NCBI GenBank assembly: GCA_025924315.1
Contig: JAICIO010000001.1
Location: forward strand, 124,001-188,000
Reading direction: 5' to 3'
DNA: 64,000 bases
Origin: Phycisphaerae bacterium
GTDB lineage: Bacteria; Planctomycetota; Phycisphaerae; Tepidisphaerales; Tepidisphaeraceae
Shown: positions 25,161 to 34,234 of the stretch, one piece after another
Layout of the letters: each line of letters begins with the position of its first letter
Numbering within the stretch: the stretch's first letter is position 1
Position numbers and translations under genes: made by a program
The notes under the pieces: generated by a model
Database searches by the model: none
What the model was told of the DNA's origin: nothing
Seen by the model: the letters and a program-made list of their open reading frames with translations, nothing else

Positions 25161-28100
25161 TCATTTTCGCACTTTATCCCACAGCCGCTCCAGTCGCTGA
25201 AGCGAGACCGGTACCGACGTCTTCAGCTCCTGCGCGAAAAGCGACACGCGCAGTTCCTCCAGCATCCATCGATATTGCTCGAGCGCCGGATCGACGATGT
25301 TCGCCTTCTGATGCTTCTCCAGCCGCTCATAGTATTGCTTCGATAGCTCACCCAACGTCTTCATCGCCGCCTCGTCTCGCGACAGCCCCGCGTTCGCGAG
25401 CTTCTGCAATCGCACCTTTGTCCCGTCAATGAATCGCGGCAAATGCTTCAGCCACTGCGGCGGAGTTGCACTGATGAAACCGGGGTAAGCGAGGTTCGAA
25501 AGCTGCGCGCGAATATCGACGGCCGCGTTGTGCCACGTCGGCGGAAGCTTCGCGCTGAGCTGTTTCTCCACCTCGTGCAGGTTGGCGAGCGTTTGATACA
25601 CAATTTCCGAAATCTCGTTCTGCGCCTCACTCAGATGCCGCCACTCGGAATTGGCCAGCTCGATGAACGCCTCGCGCGTGCGAATCACGCGCTTTTCGCC
25701 GAAGAACGCACGATCCGCGACGGCGTTCAACAGATCCTCCTTCAATTCGTCGCAGCTTCCACGCGTCGACCACCAGAGGCACATCTGCTGGATGTTCGGA
25801 ATTGATCGCGACAGCTGCAAAAACTCGCGCTTCAGCTGCAGCATGAATAGCCGCTTCAGCCCGGCGCGCATCTCCTTCTCCGCGGCCGCGGGTGAGTCGA
25901 GCAGCCGCAGCCCGACCTTATCCTCTTGATCGACGATCGCGGGGTAACCGTATAGCGTCATCCCATGCCGGCGGATCTCGACCCGATCGGGCAAATCGCC
26001 GAAATCCCAGCTCGTCATTCCGTCGATCGTGAACTCCATCTCGGGCGAAAGCGCGAACTTGTCGCTCGCCGCCACGCCGACTTGTTCGCGCAGGTCTCGT
26101 AAATCGCGCCCGATCGCGGCCGTTTTCCCGAACTCGTCCACAACCGCGAAGTTCATCTTCAGATACTCCGGCATCGCGGAGAGATCGAACGAACTCGGCG
26201 GAATCGTTACGCCCGCGCGCTTGCCAAGCCATTGCGCCAACGACTGCTGAAGCGATCCAATGCGGAACGGCATGCCGCGCGCCGCCTCGCTCGCGGTCTC
26301 CGCCATCGGCATGAAATTCACGCGCAGCGGCTTCGGCAGCGAGCGGATCATCGTGTGCACTTTTTCTTCGAGCAGCCCAGGCACGATCCACTCGAACGGC
26401 TCGGGTGGAATCTGATTCACCGCCGTGAGCGGCACGCGCACCGTCACGCCGTCCATCGGCCCGCCGGGATCGAGGTGGTATTCCAGCGGCAGCGTCATCT
26501 CATTCACGATGATGTGATCGGGAAAAAGATCCTGCGTGATCGTAACCGCCGGATGCAGCATCAGATCCTCGATCTTCATCATCAGCAGATCCGAATCTTT
26601 CTGCTCCGCCTCCTTTCGCCAGGCCTCAAAGAGCGGTCCGCTGTAAACCTTCGCCGGCACACGCGCGTCGTAGAAGTCGTACAACACCTTCGCATCCACC
26701 AGCAGATCGCGGCGGCGCTGCTTTGCTTCCATCTCGCGAACCTGTTCGACGAGCCGGTGATTGTGCTTGAAGAATCGCGCGTTGGTGTTGAACTCGCCTT
26801 CGATCAACCCGCGGTGGATGAGCATTTCGCGCGACGCCAGCGGATCGATCGGCCCGTAATGGACGAGCCGCCGCGCGATGATCGGCAGCCCGTAAAGCGA
26901 CACGCGCTCATACGCCATCACGCGCCCGGTCTTTGCCTGCCAATGCGGATCGGAATAGCTGCGGTTCACCAGATGCGACGCAAGTCGCTCGATCCATTCC
27001 GGCTGAATGCGTGCAACGGTTCGCGCATAAAGCCGCGTCGTCTCCACCAGCTCTGCGGCGACGATCCACGCGGGCTTTTGATGGAACAGTCCCGAACCGG
27101 GAAAGATGTACAGCTTCATGTTGCGCGCGCCGGTGTACTCGTGCGCGTCGGTCTTCATCGCGATGTTGCCGAGCAGGCCCGTCAGTAGCGCGCGATGGAT
27201 CTGATCATATTTCGGATGACGCGTCTCCGACTTCGCTTGCGGTTTCGCAGATGCAGCCGTGTTCCTCTGCGAAACCGCAAGCGGCTGTGCCACATGCTTC
27301 TTCGCAGACACCAGCCCATTCTCCGCCATTATCTGATGCACCTGCTGGTGAACGTCATGCCACTCACGCATCCGCACGAACGACAGGAAATTTGTCTTCG
27401 CCAGTTTCCGCATCTGGTTCTTCGAGAGCTTTTCCTGCTGCCCATGCCAGAAATCCCACAACTTCAGATACGAAAGAAAATCAGACTGATCGTCGCGGAA
27501 CTTTTCGTGGGCGATGTCGGCTTGCGGGGCTTTTTCGTGCGGACGCTCGCGCGGATCCTGGATCGAAAGGGCAGACGCGATGATCAGCATCTCGTCGATG
27601 CAGTTCTCGCGATCGCCCGCGAGGATCATCCGGCCGATGCGCGGATCAATCGGCAACTTCGCGAGCAGCCGGCCGATGTCCGTCAGCTCGTTGTTCTCGT
27701 TGATCGCGCCGAGTTCGTGCAGCGTCTGATAGCCGTCCTTGATCAGCCGATAATCCGGCGGCTCGACGAACGGGAAGCTCTGCACCTCGCCCAGTCGCAG
27801 CGCCTTCATCTGCAGAATGACGCTCGCGAGGTTCGTGCGGAGAATCTCCGGCTCCATGAACTTCGCCCGGCGCACGAAGTCATCTTCCGAATACAGCCGG
27901 ATGCAAACGCCCGGCCCGACGCGCCCGCAGCGGCCGGCGCGCTGATTCGCGCTCGCCTGCGAAATCTCCTCGATCGGCAATCGCTGCACTTTCGTGCGCG
28001 GCGCGTATCGGCTGATGCGCGCAAAACCCGGATCGATCACATATCGAATCCCCGGCACCGTGAGCGACGTCTCCGCGACGTTCGTCGCGAGCACGATTCG

Positions 28101-29120
28101 CGGTTTGCCGTGCGGATGAAAGACCTTCATTTGCTCTTCGGCACTCAGGCGCGCGTAGAGCGGCAGGATCTCCACCCCCGGTGGATGGTGCTTGCGCAGC
28201 GCCTCGCTCATCTCGCGAATTTCACGCTCGCCGGACAGGAAGATCAGCGTGTCGCCCGAGCCTTCTCGCCACAGCTCATCCACGGCACCCAGGATCGCAT
28301 CATCCAGCTCCGCATCTTCTTCGTCCGCATCGTCCGAACGCAGCGGCCGATAGCGCACCTCAACCGGATACGTCCGGCCCGACACCTCGATGATCGGAGC
28401 CTTCCAGAAGTGATCGCTAAATCGCTGCGGATCGATGGTCGCCGAAGTAATGATCAGCTTCAGATCGCGGCGCTTAGGGAGAAGCTGCTTGAGATAGCCG
28501 AGAAGGAAGTCAATGTTCAGGCTGCGCTCGTGCGCTTCGTCGATGATGATTGTGTCGTAATGATTGAGAAAGCGATCATGCTGCGTCTCCGCCAGCAGGA
28601 TGCCGTCGGTCATGAGCTTGATGTACGTATCCTCGCTCAGCTTGTCGCTAAACCGGACCTTGTAGCCAACCGCATGCCCCAATGGCGAATCAAGCTCCTG
28701 CGCAATCCGCATCGCCACGCTTCGCGCCGCGATCCGGCGCGGCTGCGTGTGGCCGATCATGCCCGCGACGCCCCGTCCAAGCTCCAGGCAGATCTTCGGC
28801 AACTGCGTCGTTTTTCCCGACCCGGTCTCGCCGCAGAGGACCACGACTTGGTTCGCTGCGATTGCTTGCGCGATCTCGTCGCGCTTTTCGACGACCGGCA
28901 GCTCAGCAGGATATTTCGGCGCAGGCAGGTTCTTTTGTCGGTGATCGAACAACTTTTGCGATCGCTCGATATCCGCGGCGACTTTGCGCAGCGTTTGTTC
29001 AACGGACGCACCCTCGCGCGCGGCGTCTTCGATCTCGCGCAACCGCCGGCGCAAGCGATGCCGATCGCGGATCATGCAGCGCTCGAGCGCGCTCGAAAAT
29101 GTTTCCAGCTCGATAGGCAC
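25161..29120 (-). CDS. hrpA: ATP-dependent DEAH-box RNA helicase HrpA
   Basis: 1319 residues, close to the ~1300 of Escherichia coli HrpA. Motif I is GETGSGKTTQ (residues 97-106), motif II is IIIDEAHERS, motif III is ITSATI, and motif VI is QRAGRCGRVGPG. The long HrpA-specific C-terminal region (DUF3418-like, e.g. PEMEFTIDGMTSWDFGDLP and FMLQLKREFLQLSRSIPNIQ) is complete. HrpA acts on mRNA and ribosome-associated RNA as a 3'-5' helicase. Unusually, residues about 608-630 (PLAVSQ...SAKPQA) are encoded by a palindromic repeat inserted just before 'IHRALLTGLLGNIA'. The gene is terminated by the family F palindrome. Confidence 0.95.
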   Translation of the reverse strand: MPIELETFSSALERCMIRDRHRLRRRLREIEDAAREGASVEQTLRKVAADIERSQKLFDHRQKNLPAPKYPAELPVVEKRDEIAQAIAANQVVVLCGETGSGKTTQLPKICLELGRGVAGMIGHTQPRRIAARSVAMRIAQELDSPLGHAVGYKVRFSDKLSEDTYIKLMTDGILLAETQHDRFLNHYDTIIIDEAHERSLNIDFLLGYLKQLLPKRRDLKLIITSATIDPQRFSDHFWKAPIIEVSGRTYPVEVRYRPLRSDDADEEDAELDDAILGAVDELWREGSGDTLIFLSGEREIREMSEALRKHHPPGVEILPLYARLSAEEQMKVFHPHGKPRIVLATNVAETSLTVPGIRYVIDPGFARISRYAPRTKVQRLPIEEISQASANQRAGRCGRVGPGVCIRLYSEDDFVRRAKFMEPEILRTNLASVILQMKALRLGEVQSFPFVEPPDYRLIKDGYQTLHELGAINENNELTDIGRLLAKLPIDPRIGRMILAGDRENCIDEMLIIASALSIQDPRERPHEKAPQADIAHEKFRDDQSDFLSYLKLWDFWHGQQEKLSKNQMRKLAKTNFLSFVRMREWHDVHQQVHQIMAENGLVSAKKHVAQPLAVSQRNTAASAKPQAKSETRHPKYDQIHRALLTGLLGNIAMKTDAHEYTGARNMKLYIFPGSGLFHQKPAWIVAAELVETTRLYARTVARIQPEWIERLASHLVNRSYSDPHWQAKTGRVMAYERVSLYGLPIIARRLVHYGPIDPLASREMLIHRGLIEGEFNTNARFFKHNHRLVEQVREMEAKQRRRDLLVDAKVLYDFYDARVPAKVYSGPLFEAWRKEAEQKDSDLLMMKIEDLMLHPAVTITQDLFPDHIIVNEMTLPLEYHLDPGGPMDGVTVRVPLTAVNQIPPEPFEWIVPGLLEEKVHTMIRSLPKPLRVNFMPMAETASEAARGMPFRIGSLQQSLAQWLGKRAGVTIPPSSFDLSAMPEYLKMNFAVVDEFGKTAAIGRDLRDLREQVGVAASDKFALSPEMEFTIDGMTSWDFGDLPDRVEIRRHGMTLYGYPAIVDQEDKVGLRLLDSPAAAEKEMRAGLKRLFMLQLKREFLQLSRSIPNIQQMCLWWSTRGSCDELKEDLLNAVADRAFFGEKRVIRTREAFIELANSEWRHLSEAQNEISEIVYQTLANLHEVEKQLSAKLPPTWHNAAVDIRAQLSNLAYPGFISATPPQWLKHLPRFIDGTKVRLQKLANAGLSRDEAAMKTLGELSKQYYERLEKHQKANIVDPALEQYRWMLEELRVSLFAQELKTSVPVSLQRLERLWDKVRK
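27235..27282. repeat. Palindromic repeat inside hrpA, family E
   Basis: Perfect 17-bp arms: 27235-27251 is the reverse complement of 27266-27282 (TCTGCGAAACCGCAAGC). Next to it, 27280-27296 reads GCGGCTGTGCCACATGC, identical to 17 bp at the end of the repeat upstream of mnmG (30109-30125). The insertion is therefore a mosaic of two repeat families. It keeps the hrpA reading frame open. Confidence 0.88.
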
Positions 29121-29139
29121 GGGACGAAATGATAGGCGC

Positions 29140-29799
29140 TTAGACGTCGCGCAGCAGCAGCTTTAGGTCATTGGGAGTATGTGCTGAATAGTGCGGCTGC
29201 AGCGCACGAATCTTGTCCGCGTAGACGGGATGCCACCCCGCCCAGATCGTTCGCATCCCCGCCGCTTTACCCGCACCGATGTCCGCGGGCGAATCGCCGA
29301 TGAACACGCACTCGCGCGGCGAGATTCCAATTTCACCCGCGACCAGCAGCGGGCCTTGCGGATCGGGTTTCGGCTTCGTCGTCTCGTCGCCTGTGACAAC
29401 GCTCCTGAAAAGATCGGTCCAGCCCAGCTCCCCAAGCGTAATATCAGCCGTATCGCGCCCTTTGCCGGTCATGATTCCCATCGGCACTCCGCGAGAGTTC
29501 AGCGCGTTCAACAGATCCGAGATCCCCTCGAAAATCGTGCACATCTCTGAATGCCGTGCTCGATACTCCTCAAGAAAGACGCGCTTCGCGTTCTCAAAAT
29601 GCTCCGCCTTCAGCTCCTTGCGCAGCATGGCGACTTCGGTCAGTCCAAACCGGGCGATCACTTCCGCATTGCTATACGTGCGTCCCATTGGCTCGCGGCA
29701 GGCGACGTTCCATGCGTGAATGACGAGGCCAAACGAATCGACGAGTGTGCCATCGAGGTCGAAAATAATTCCCTTCGGTGCAGGGTCAATCGGCTGCAT
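29140..29799 (-). CDS. HAD-superfamily phosphatase, phosphoglycolate phosphatase-like
   Basis: 219 residues from the ATG at 29799. HAD motif I is GIIFDLDGTLVDSF (D-x-D nucleophile), motif II is MGIMTGKGR, motif III is TKPKPDP and motif IV is VFIGDSPADIGAGKAAG. A helical C1 cap lies between motifs I and II, as in Gph/PpaX-type enzymes. The substrate is undetermined; phosphoglycolate or a small phosphomonoester is likely. The open frame continues 76 codons further upstream, but that part is His/Arg-rich, lacks homology-like character and overlaps the divergent gene at 29845. It lies 19 bp after the hrpA start on the same strand. Confidence 0.86.
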   Translation of the reverse strand: MQPIDPAPKGIIFDLDGTLVDSFGLVIHAWNVACREPMGRTYSNAEVIARFGLTEVAMLRKELKAEHFENAKRVFLEEYRARHSEMCTIFEGISDLLNALNSRGVPMGIMTGKGRDTADITLGELGWTDLFRSVVTGDETTKPKPDPQGPLLVAGEIGISPRECVFIGDSPADIGAGKAAGMRTIWAGWHPVYADKIRALQPHYSAHTPNDLKLLLRDV

Positions 29800-29844
29800 G
29801 CACGCATCGTACTCATGCAGGTTGATTTGCCTACAATTGCGCCC

Positions 29845-30042
29845 ATGGATCGCTGGCTCGCACGACTTTCGTTCAGCTTCTTCATCATCGCCGCAGTGCT
29901 GGTATGGGAGATTTACAAGTCGATGATCGGCGAGCGCGGGCCGGTGCCGCAGTGGCGGATCGCGCTGTACATGATCGCGACGGTGATGTGCATTGCCCTG
30001 GGTGCGATGGGTGTGCGAGCGCGGCATCGATCCAACTTGTAA
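29845..30042 (+). CDS. Small two-TM membrane protein
   Basis: 65 residues with two hydrophobic segments (FSFFIIAAVLVWEIY and IALYMIATVMCIALGAMGV) joined by a short charged loop. Start ATG 29845. It is divergent from the HAD gene, with 45 bp between the starts, and upstream of the palindrome that precedes mnmG. No family is recognised. Confidence 0.6.
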   Translation: MDRWLARLSFSFFIIAAVLVWEIYKSMIGERGPVPQWRIALYMIATVMCIALGAMGVRARHRSNL

Positions 30043-30055
30043 TTTGTACTAAGCT

Positions 30056-30122
30056 ATGTGGCACAGCCGCCCTCGGCTGTGCTTTCTCAACCCGAGCACA
30101 GCCGAGGGCGGCTGTGCCACAT
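30056..30122. repeat. Paired palindromic repeat, family I ('GCACAGCCG-ccct-CGGCTGTGC')
   Basis: Perfect 28-bp arms at 30056-30083 and 30095-30122 with an 11-bp spacer. Each arm is also a local hairpin (GCACAGCCG-ccct-CGGCTGTGC). It ends 6 bp before the mnmG ATG, so it would be present in the mnmG leader transcript. Its outer 17 bp recur in hrpA at 27280-27296. Confidence 0.92.
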
Positions 30123-30128
30123 GCGGTT

Positions 30129-31958
30129 ATGCGAAACAAATACGACATCATCGTGATCGGCGGTGGACACGCGGGCGCCGAAGCGGCGTGGGCCGCGTCG
30201 CGCCTGGGCGCTTCGACTGCGCTCGTCACACTTGATCCGACGCGCATTGGGCAGATGTCGTGCAATCCTGCCATCGGTGGGCTGGCGAAGGGCCAGATGG
30301 TTCGCGAGATCGATGCCCTCGGCGGATTGATGGGCATTGCGACCGACAACACTGGCATTCAATTTCGCATGCTCAACCGCTCGAAAGGGCCGGCAGTGTG
30401 GGGGCCGCGAGCGCAGGCGGACAAATACAAATATGCGGTTGAGGTTCAGCGACTTCTTTCAACCTGCCCGAATCTCGACATTCTCAACGGCGAGGTTTCC
30501 GAGATCCTCACCGATGATTCGAAGGCGGTTCGTGGCGTGACGCTTGCGAACGGTGCCCGAATCGGTTGCCGGGCAATCATCGTCACGACAGGCACCTTTC
30601 TCCGCGCGCTAATGCACACCGGCGAGAAGAAGACCGAAGGCGGTCGCGTCGGGGAAGGGGCCGCGAGAGGGCTTTCCGGATGTCTCGCGAAACTTGGCCT
30701 GGAGCTCGGCCGCCTCAAGACTGGCACGCCGCCGCGCATCAAAAAGGAATCGATCGATTTCTCAAAGTTCGACGAACAACTGGGCGATGATGAGCCGGCG
30801 CCGTTCTCGCATCTGAACGAATACCAGCCCAGGAAGAATTGGGCGCCGCCGCTGCAGCAGGTGTCGTGCTGGATCGGGGCGACGAATCAAACCATTCACG
30901 ACATCATCCGCGCGAACCTGCATCGCGCGCCGATGTACAGCGGGCAGATCCAGTCGACCGGCCCGCGGTATTGTCCGAGCATCGAGGACAAGGTCGTTCG
31001 CTTCGCCGATAAGCCGAGCCATCACATCTTCCTCGAGCCGGAAGGGCTCGACACGAACGAGATTTACTGCAACGGGATTTCGACGTCGCTGCCCGCGGAC
31101 GTGCAGGAGCAGATGATTCGGCTCGTTCCTGGCCTGGAGCGCGCGGAAATCCTGCGCTACGGCTATGCGGTCGAATACGACATGGTCTGGCCGACGCAGA
31201 TTCGCTCGACGCTGGAGACGAAAGCGATTCGCGGATTGTTTCTTGCCGGGCAGATCAATGGGACGAGTGGATACGAAGAAGCCGCGGCGCAGGGATTGAT
31301 CGCAGGAGTGAATGCCACGCGCGATCTTCGCGAAGACTCAAGCGACTTCGTGCTTGGTCGCGATGAGGCGTACATGGGCGTACTCGTCGATGATCTGGTG
31401 ACGAAACCGCCGACGGAACCTTATCGCATGTTCACAAGCCGTGCGGAGCATCGGCTTCATTTGCGAAACGACAATGCGGACGAACGGCTGACGCCGATTG
31501 GTCGCGAGATTGGGCTCGTGGACGATTCGCGGTGGGCGCAGTTTGAGAATCGTCGTCAGCAGATCGAGGACGGAATCGCTCTGTTGCGCGCGACGCGCGT
31601 TGAAGGCGTCACAGCGAGTGATTGGCTGCGCCGGTCCGAGAGCGACTGGACGAAGCTCGCGGAGAAGCTGCCCGAAGCGCGCGCGGTCGAACCGAGCATT
31701 GCACGGCTCATCGAAGTCCGCGTGAAGTATGAGGGATATATCGCGCGGCAGGATCGGCAAATCGAAAAGTTCGCGAAGATGGAGAGCAAACTCATCCCCG
31801 CGTCGATCGATTACGCAACAGTCGTCGGCCTTCGCAACGAGGCGAAGCAGAAGCTGTCCACGTTCACACCCCGATCGCTCGGACAAGCCCTGCGCATCAG
31901 CGGGATCACACCGGCGGACATCACGCTCATCGCGATTCATCTCGACAAGAAGCGATAA
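30129..31958 (+). CDS. mnmG: tRNA uridine 5-carboxymethylaminomethyl modification enzyme MnmG (GidA)
   Basis: 609 residues (family ~620-630). The FAD-binding motif is IIVIGGGHAGAEAA at the N-terminus, followed by the GidA signatures GPAVWGPRAQADK, 'GTPPRI', PRYCPSIEDK and LFLAGQINGTSGYEEAAAQG. The C-terminal helical domain that contacts MnmE is present (EVRVKYEGYIARQ). With MnmE it adds the carboxymethylaminomethyl group at wobble U34. Start ATG 30129; the open frame extends upstream only because the palindromic repeat lacks stops. No mnmE or rsmG is found nearby. Confidence 0.97.
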   Translation: MRNKYDIIVIGGGHAGAEAAWAASRLGASTALVTLDPTRIGQMSCNPAIGGLAKGQMVREIDALGGLMGIATDNTGIQFRMLNRSKGPAVWGPRAQADKYKYAVEVQRLLSTCPNLDILNGEVSEILTDDSKAVRGVTLANGARIGCRAIIVTTGTFLRALMHTGEKKTEGGRVGEGAARGLSGCLAKLGLELGRLKTGTPPRIKKESIDFSKFDEQLGDDEPAPFSHLNEYQPRKNWAPPLQQVSCWIGATNQTIHDIIRANLHRAPMYSGQIQSTGPRYCPSIEDKVVRFADKPSHHIFLEPEGLDTNEIYCNGISTSLPADVQEQMIRLVPGLERAEILRYGYAVEYDMVWPTQIRSTLETKAIRGLFLAGQINGTSGYEEAAAQGLIAGVNATRDLREDSSDFVLGRDEAYMGVLVDDLVTKPPTEPYRMFTSRAEHRLHLRNDNADERLTPIGREIGLVDDSRWAQFENRRQQIEDGIALLRATRVEGVTASDWLRRSESDWTKLAEKLPEARAVEPSIARLIEVRVKYEGYIARQDRQIEKFAKMESKLIPASIDYATVVGLRNEAKQKLSTFTPRSLGQALRISGITPADITLIAIHLDKKR

Positions 31959-31962
31959 TCGG

Positions 31963-32027
31963 TTAGCCGCGAGCTTGCTCGCGGTTGTTTACGATCGGGA
32001 AAGAGACGCGAGCAAGCTCGCGGCTAA
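31963..32027. repeat. Paired palindromic repeat, family J ('CCGCGAGC-tt-GCTCGCGG')
   Basis: Perfect 21-bp arms at 31963-31983 and 32007-32027. Each arm forms its own hairpin (CGCGAGC-tt-GCTCGCG). It lies between the convergent mnmG stop (31958) and the stop of the minus-strand gene at 32030, again in a terminator position. A degenerate relative is at 43922-44019. Confidence 0.9.
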
Positions 32028-32029
32028 AG

Positions 32030-32542
32030 TCACTCCAAATGCGATTCGCGCAGAGCGACCGGCGGTTGGAACAGCTCGGTGAGCATGAACTGCTGTCGCA
32101 ACGTTGTCGGCTTGAGCCAGCGATTGAGCGCGGCGGCGGTTGCAGTGCGGGCTACTGGGCGCTGTACGGCTCGCGCCAGCGCGGGAGACGATTCCGCCAG
32201 CGCCATTGTGACCGGTTCTTCCTGACGGGCCACAACGGGCTGAGCGACTCGCTTTGGGATCGGCGGCGGACGACGCGCGGGCTGTTGCTTGACCGATGGT
32301 GGCATCACGCGGCCGCGCTTCACCGCCCGCGGACGAGCTTGGGCAATCGCCGGGAGCTGGATGTTTTGTCGGACGGCGCGCAGCTGCGCCTGCTCCTGCT
32401 GGATCTTGCGCTTGTCAGCCGACTTCTTCATGGACGACGCGATCGAACTGAAGAGCCAGATGATGACGAAGATCGCGATGAAGAGGCCTTTGGGAAGGCT
32501 GTCATCTGACGCCGCGAGAATGTAATTGGCGAGTGGATGCAT
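32030..32542 (-). CDS. Single-TM basic protein of unknown function
   Basis: 170 residues. The N-terminus has a TM helix (GLFIAIFVIIWLFSSIASS) followed by a cytoplasmic-type basic region (KKSADKRKIQQEQAQLRA), then a Pro/Arg/Gln-rich disordered stretch (ARPRAVKRGRVMPPSVKQQ) and a short helical end (LNRWLKPTTLRQQFMLTELF). Not a recognised family. It is the last gene of the nfeD-floA run (40 bp after floA) and may be co-expressed with it. Confidence 0.6.
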   Translation of the reverse strand: MHPLANYILAASDDSLPKGLFIAIFVIIWLFSSIASSMKKSADKRKIQQEQAQLRAVRQNIQLPAIAQARPRAVKRGRVMPPSVKQQPARRPPPIPKRVAQPVVARQEEPVTMALAESSPALARAVQRPVARTATAAALNRWLKPTTLRQQFMLTELFQPPVALRESHLE

Positions 32543-32582
32543 TCAATGCGCTCGTTAAGGAACGCTTAGCGAATCAATCGTC

Positions 32583-33599
32583 TTAGGACTTTGCAGCGTC
32601 CCCGGGACGCGCGATGGCTTCGCGCATGCTGGTGTCGGCTTGCACGTTGCGCAGCTTGTAATAGTCCATGACGCCGAGGTTTCCGCTTCGAAATGCCTCC
32701 GCCATCGCGCGGGGAATTTCGGCTTCAGCCAGCACGACGGCGGCGCGGTTTTCGGCCTGTTTCGCGATGTTTTCCTGCTCGTGGGCAACCGCCATCGCGC
32801 GGCGTTGTTCGGCTTCCGCCTGGAAGCGTCGCTTATCGGATTCGGCGCGGTCGGCGGCGAGCTTGGCGCCGATGTTTTCGCCGACTTTGATCTCGGCGAT
32901 GTCAATCGAGAGGATCTCGAAGGCGGTGTTGGCGTCGAGACCTTTGCTCAGAACGGCCTTGGAGATCGAGTCGGGGTTCTTCAGAACGTGCTTGTAGTCC
33001 TCGGCCGAGCCGATCGCGTTCACGATGCCTTCGCCGACACGCGCGACGACCGTTTCTTCCGTTGCACCACCGACGAGCGTCTTGATGTTCGTTCGCACCG
33101 TCACGCGCGCCTTCACCTTCAACTCAATTCCGTCCTGCGCCTGGCCGTCGATCGTGGTCTGGCCCATTGCCTGGTTTGGGACGTCGATCACCTTCGGGTT
33201 CACGCTTTCCTGCACCGCCCCAAAGATGTCGCGACCGGCGAGGTCGATGGCGGTTGCAGTTTTCCAGGGCAGTTCAATGTTCGCTTTGTTGGCGGCGATC
33301 ATCGCGTTGATCACGCGCGGCACGTCACCGCCGGCAAGCAGGTGGCTTTCCATCTCCGCCTGGCTGATCTGCAAACCCGCGCGCGTCGCCTGAATGCGCG
33401 AGTTGACGATGGTTACTGCGTTGACCTTTCGCAGGCGCATGCCGATCAGCTCGAACAGGCTGACGCGCGCGCCGCTGGTGTAAGCGCGAACGTATAAGCC
33501 GAGGAACTGCGCGATCACGATGAAGATGACGAGCACGATGAAGAGGGCGAAGATCACAAAGCCCAACACCGTATTGCTCATCTCAGCGAGAATGTTCAT
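32583..33599 (-). CDS. floA: Flotillin-like protein FloA
   Basis: 338 residues. One N-terminal hydrophobic segment ([21 protein letters not shown]) and then the FloA/YqfA sequence: [13 protein letters not shown], '[13 protein letters not shown]', [20 protein letters not shown], '[18 protein letters not shown]' and [20 protein letters not shown], with an Ala/Glu-rich coiled coil at the C-terminal side. Flotillins organise membrane microdomains and act as scaffolds for membrane proteins. It follows two nfeD-family genes, the classical yqeZ-yqfA (nfeD-floA) operon order. Confidence 0.95.
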   Translation of the reverse strand: MNILAEMSNTVLGFVIFALFIVLVIFIVIAQFLGLYVRAYTSGARVSLFELIGMRLRKVNAVTIVNSRIQATRAGLQISQAEMESHLLAGGDVPRVINAMIAANKANIELPWKTATAIDLAGRDIFGAVQESVNPKVIDVPNQAMGQTTIDGQAQDGIELKVKARVTVRTNIKTLVGGATEETVVARVGEGIVNAIGSAEDYKHVLKNPDSISKAVLSKGLDANTAFEILSIDIAEIKVGENIGAKLAADRAESDKRRFQAEAEQRRAMAVAHEQENIAKQAENRAAVVLAEAEIPRAMAEAFRSGNLGVMDYYKLRNVQADTSMREAIARPGDAAKS

Positions 33600-33654
33600 A
33601 ACGTTGTCCCTTTAATGCGCCCCATGCGCGAAAAGACGGTTGCGTCGCCTGGAT

Positions 33655-33735
33655 TGTCATCCTGAGCGAAGCGAAGGATCTCGATATCGTGAGTCGCTTT
33701 CGATCCCGAGATCCTTCGCTTCGCTCAGGGTGACA
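33655..33735. repeat. Paired inverted repeat, family G, copy 2
   Basis: 29-bp arms at 33655-33683 and 33707-33735 with one mismatch (CATCCTGAGCGAAGCGAAGG in one orientation, its complement in the other). It lies between nfeD and floA inside the operon. Confidence 0.92.
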
Positions 33736-33760
33736 GGCCACGGTTTCCTTTGAGAGATCA

Positions 33761-34231
33761 TCACACCAGTGCCCGTACGATCGCGCGGTTCGGTTCTACG
33801 CGGACGATCTGCACGCGTTGACCGGGCGAAATCGGGCCGAGTTCGGAGCTGGCTTCAGCGCGATGCGGGCCGAATTCGCATTCGCCGGCCGGGCGAAGCG
33901 CCGTCACCGCGATGCCGACGGCACCGCTTACAACGGGCAGCTGCTGCGCGACCGAGTTCACTGTTGGCAACACCATGCGTCGACCAATCGGCGTCTTCGG
34001 GTAGACATTCAGTGCGACCGTGATCGCGACGGGCGTCGCCGCAAGCGTCGCGAGCATCAGCGTCAGCCCGAGCCATTGATTCATCGAGAAACCGATACCG
34101 ACCGCTGTCCCGATCGATATGACGCCGAGCAAGCCAAGGATTCCCTGCGTCGGCAGAAAGAGCTCGCCGACGAGGAGCAATGCCCCCGCGGCGAAGAGAA
34201 TCAACGTGAGAATGCCCGGTGAGATGGCCAT
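33761..34231 (-). CDS. NfeD-family membrane protein (short form)
   Basis: 156 residues. Two or three TM helices (ILTLILFAAGALLLVGELFL; ILGLLGVISIGTAVGIGF; GLTLMLATLAATPVAITVAL) are followed by a small OB-fold NfeD domain (VGIAVTALRPAGECEFG; ISPGQRVQIVRVEPNRAIVR). It works with flotillin at membrane microdomains. It starts 3 bp after the long NfeD/protease gene, so it is clearly co-transcribed with it. Confidence 0.88.
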   Translation of the reverse strand: MAISPGILTLILFAAGALLLVGELFLPTQGILGLLGVISIGTAVGIGFSMNQWLGLTLMLATLAATPVAITVALNVYPKTPIGRRMVLPTVNSVAQQLPVVSGAVGIAVTALRPAGECEFGPHRAEASSELGPISPGQRVQIVRVEPNRAIVRALV

Positions 34232-34234
34232 CGT

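Noticed and set aside
27195-29132. 645-codon plus-strand frame opposite hrpA
   Set aside because: Complementary to the conserved helicase core; Arg/His/Leu-rich with no recognisable fold.
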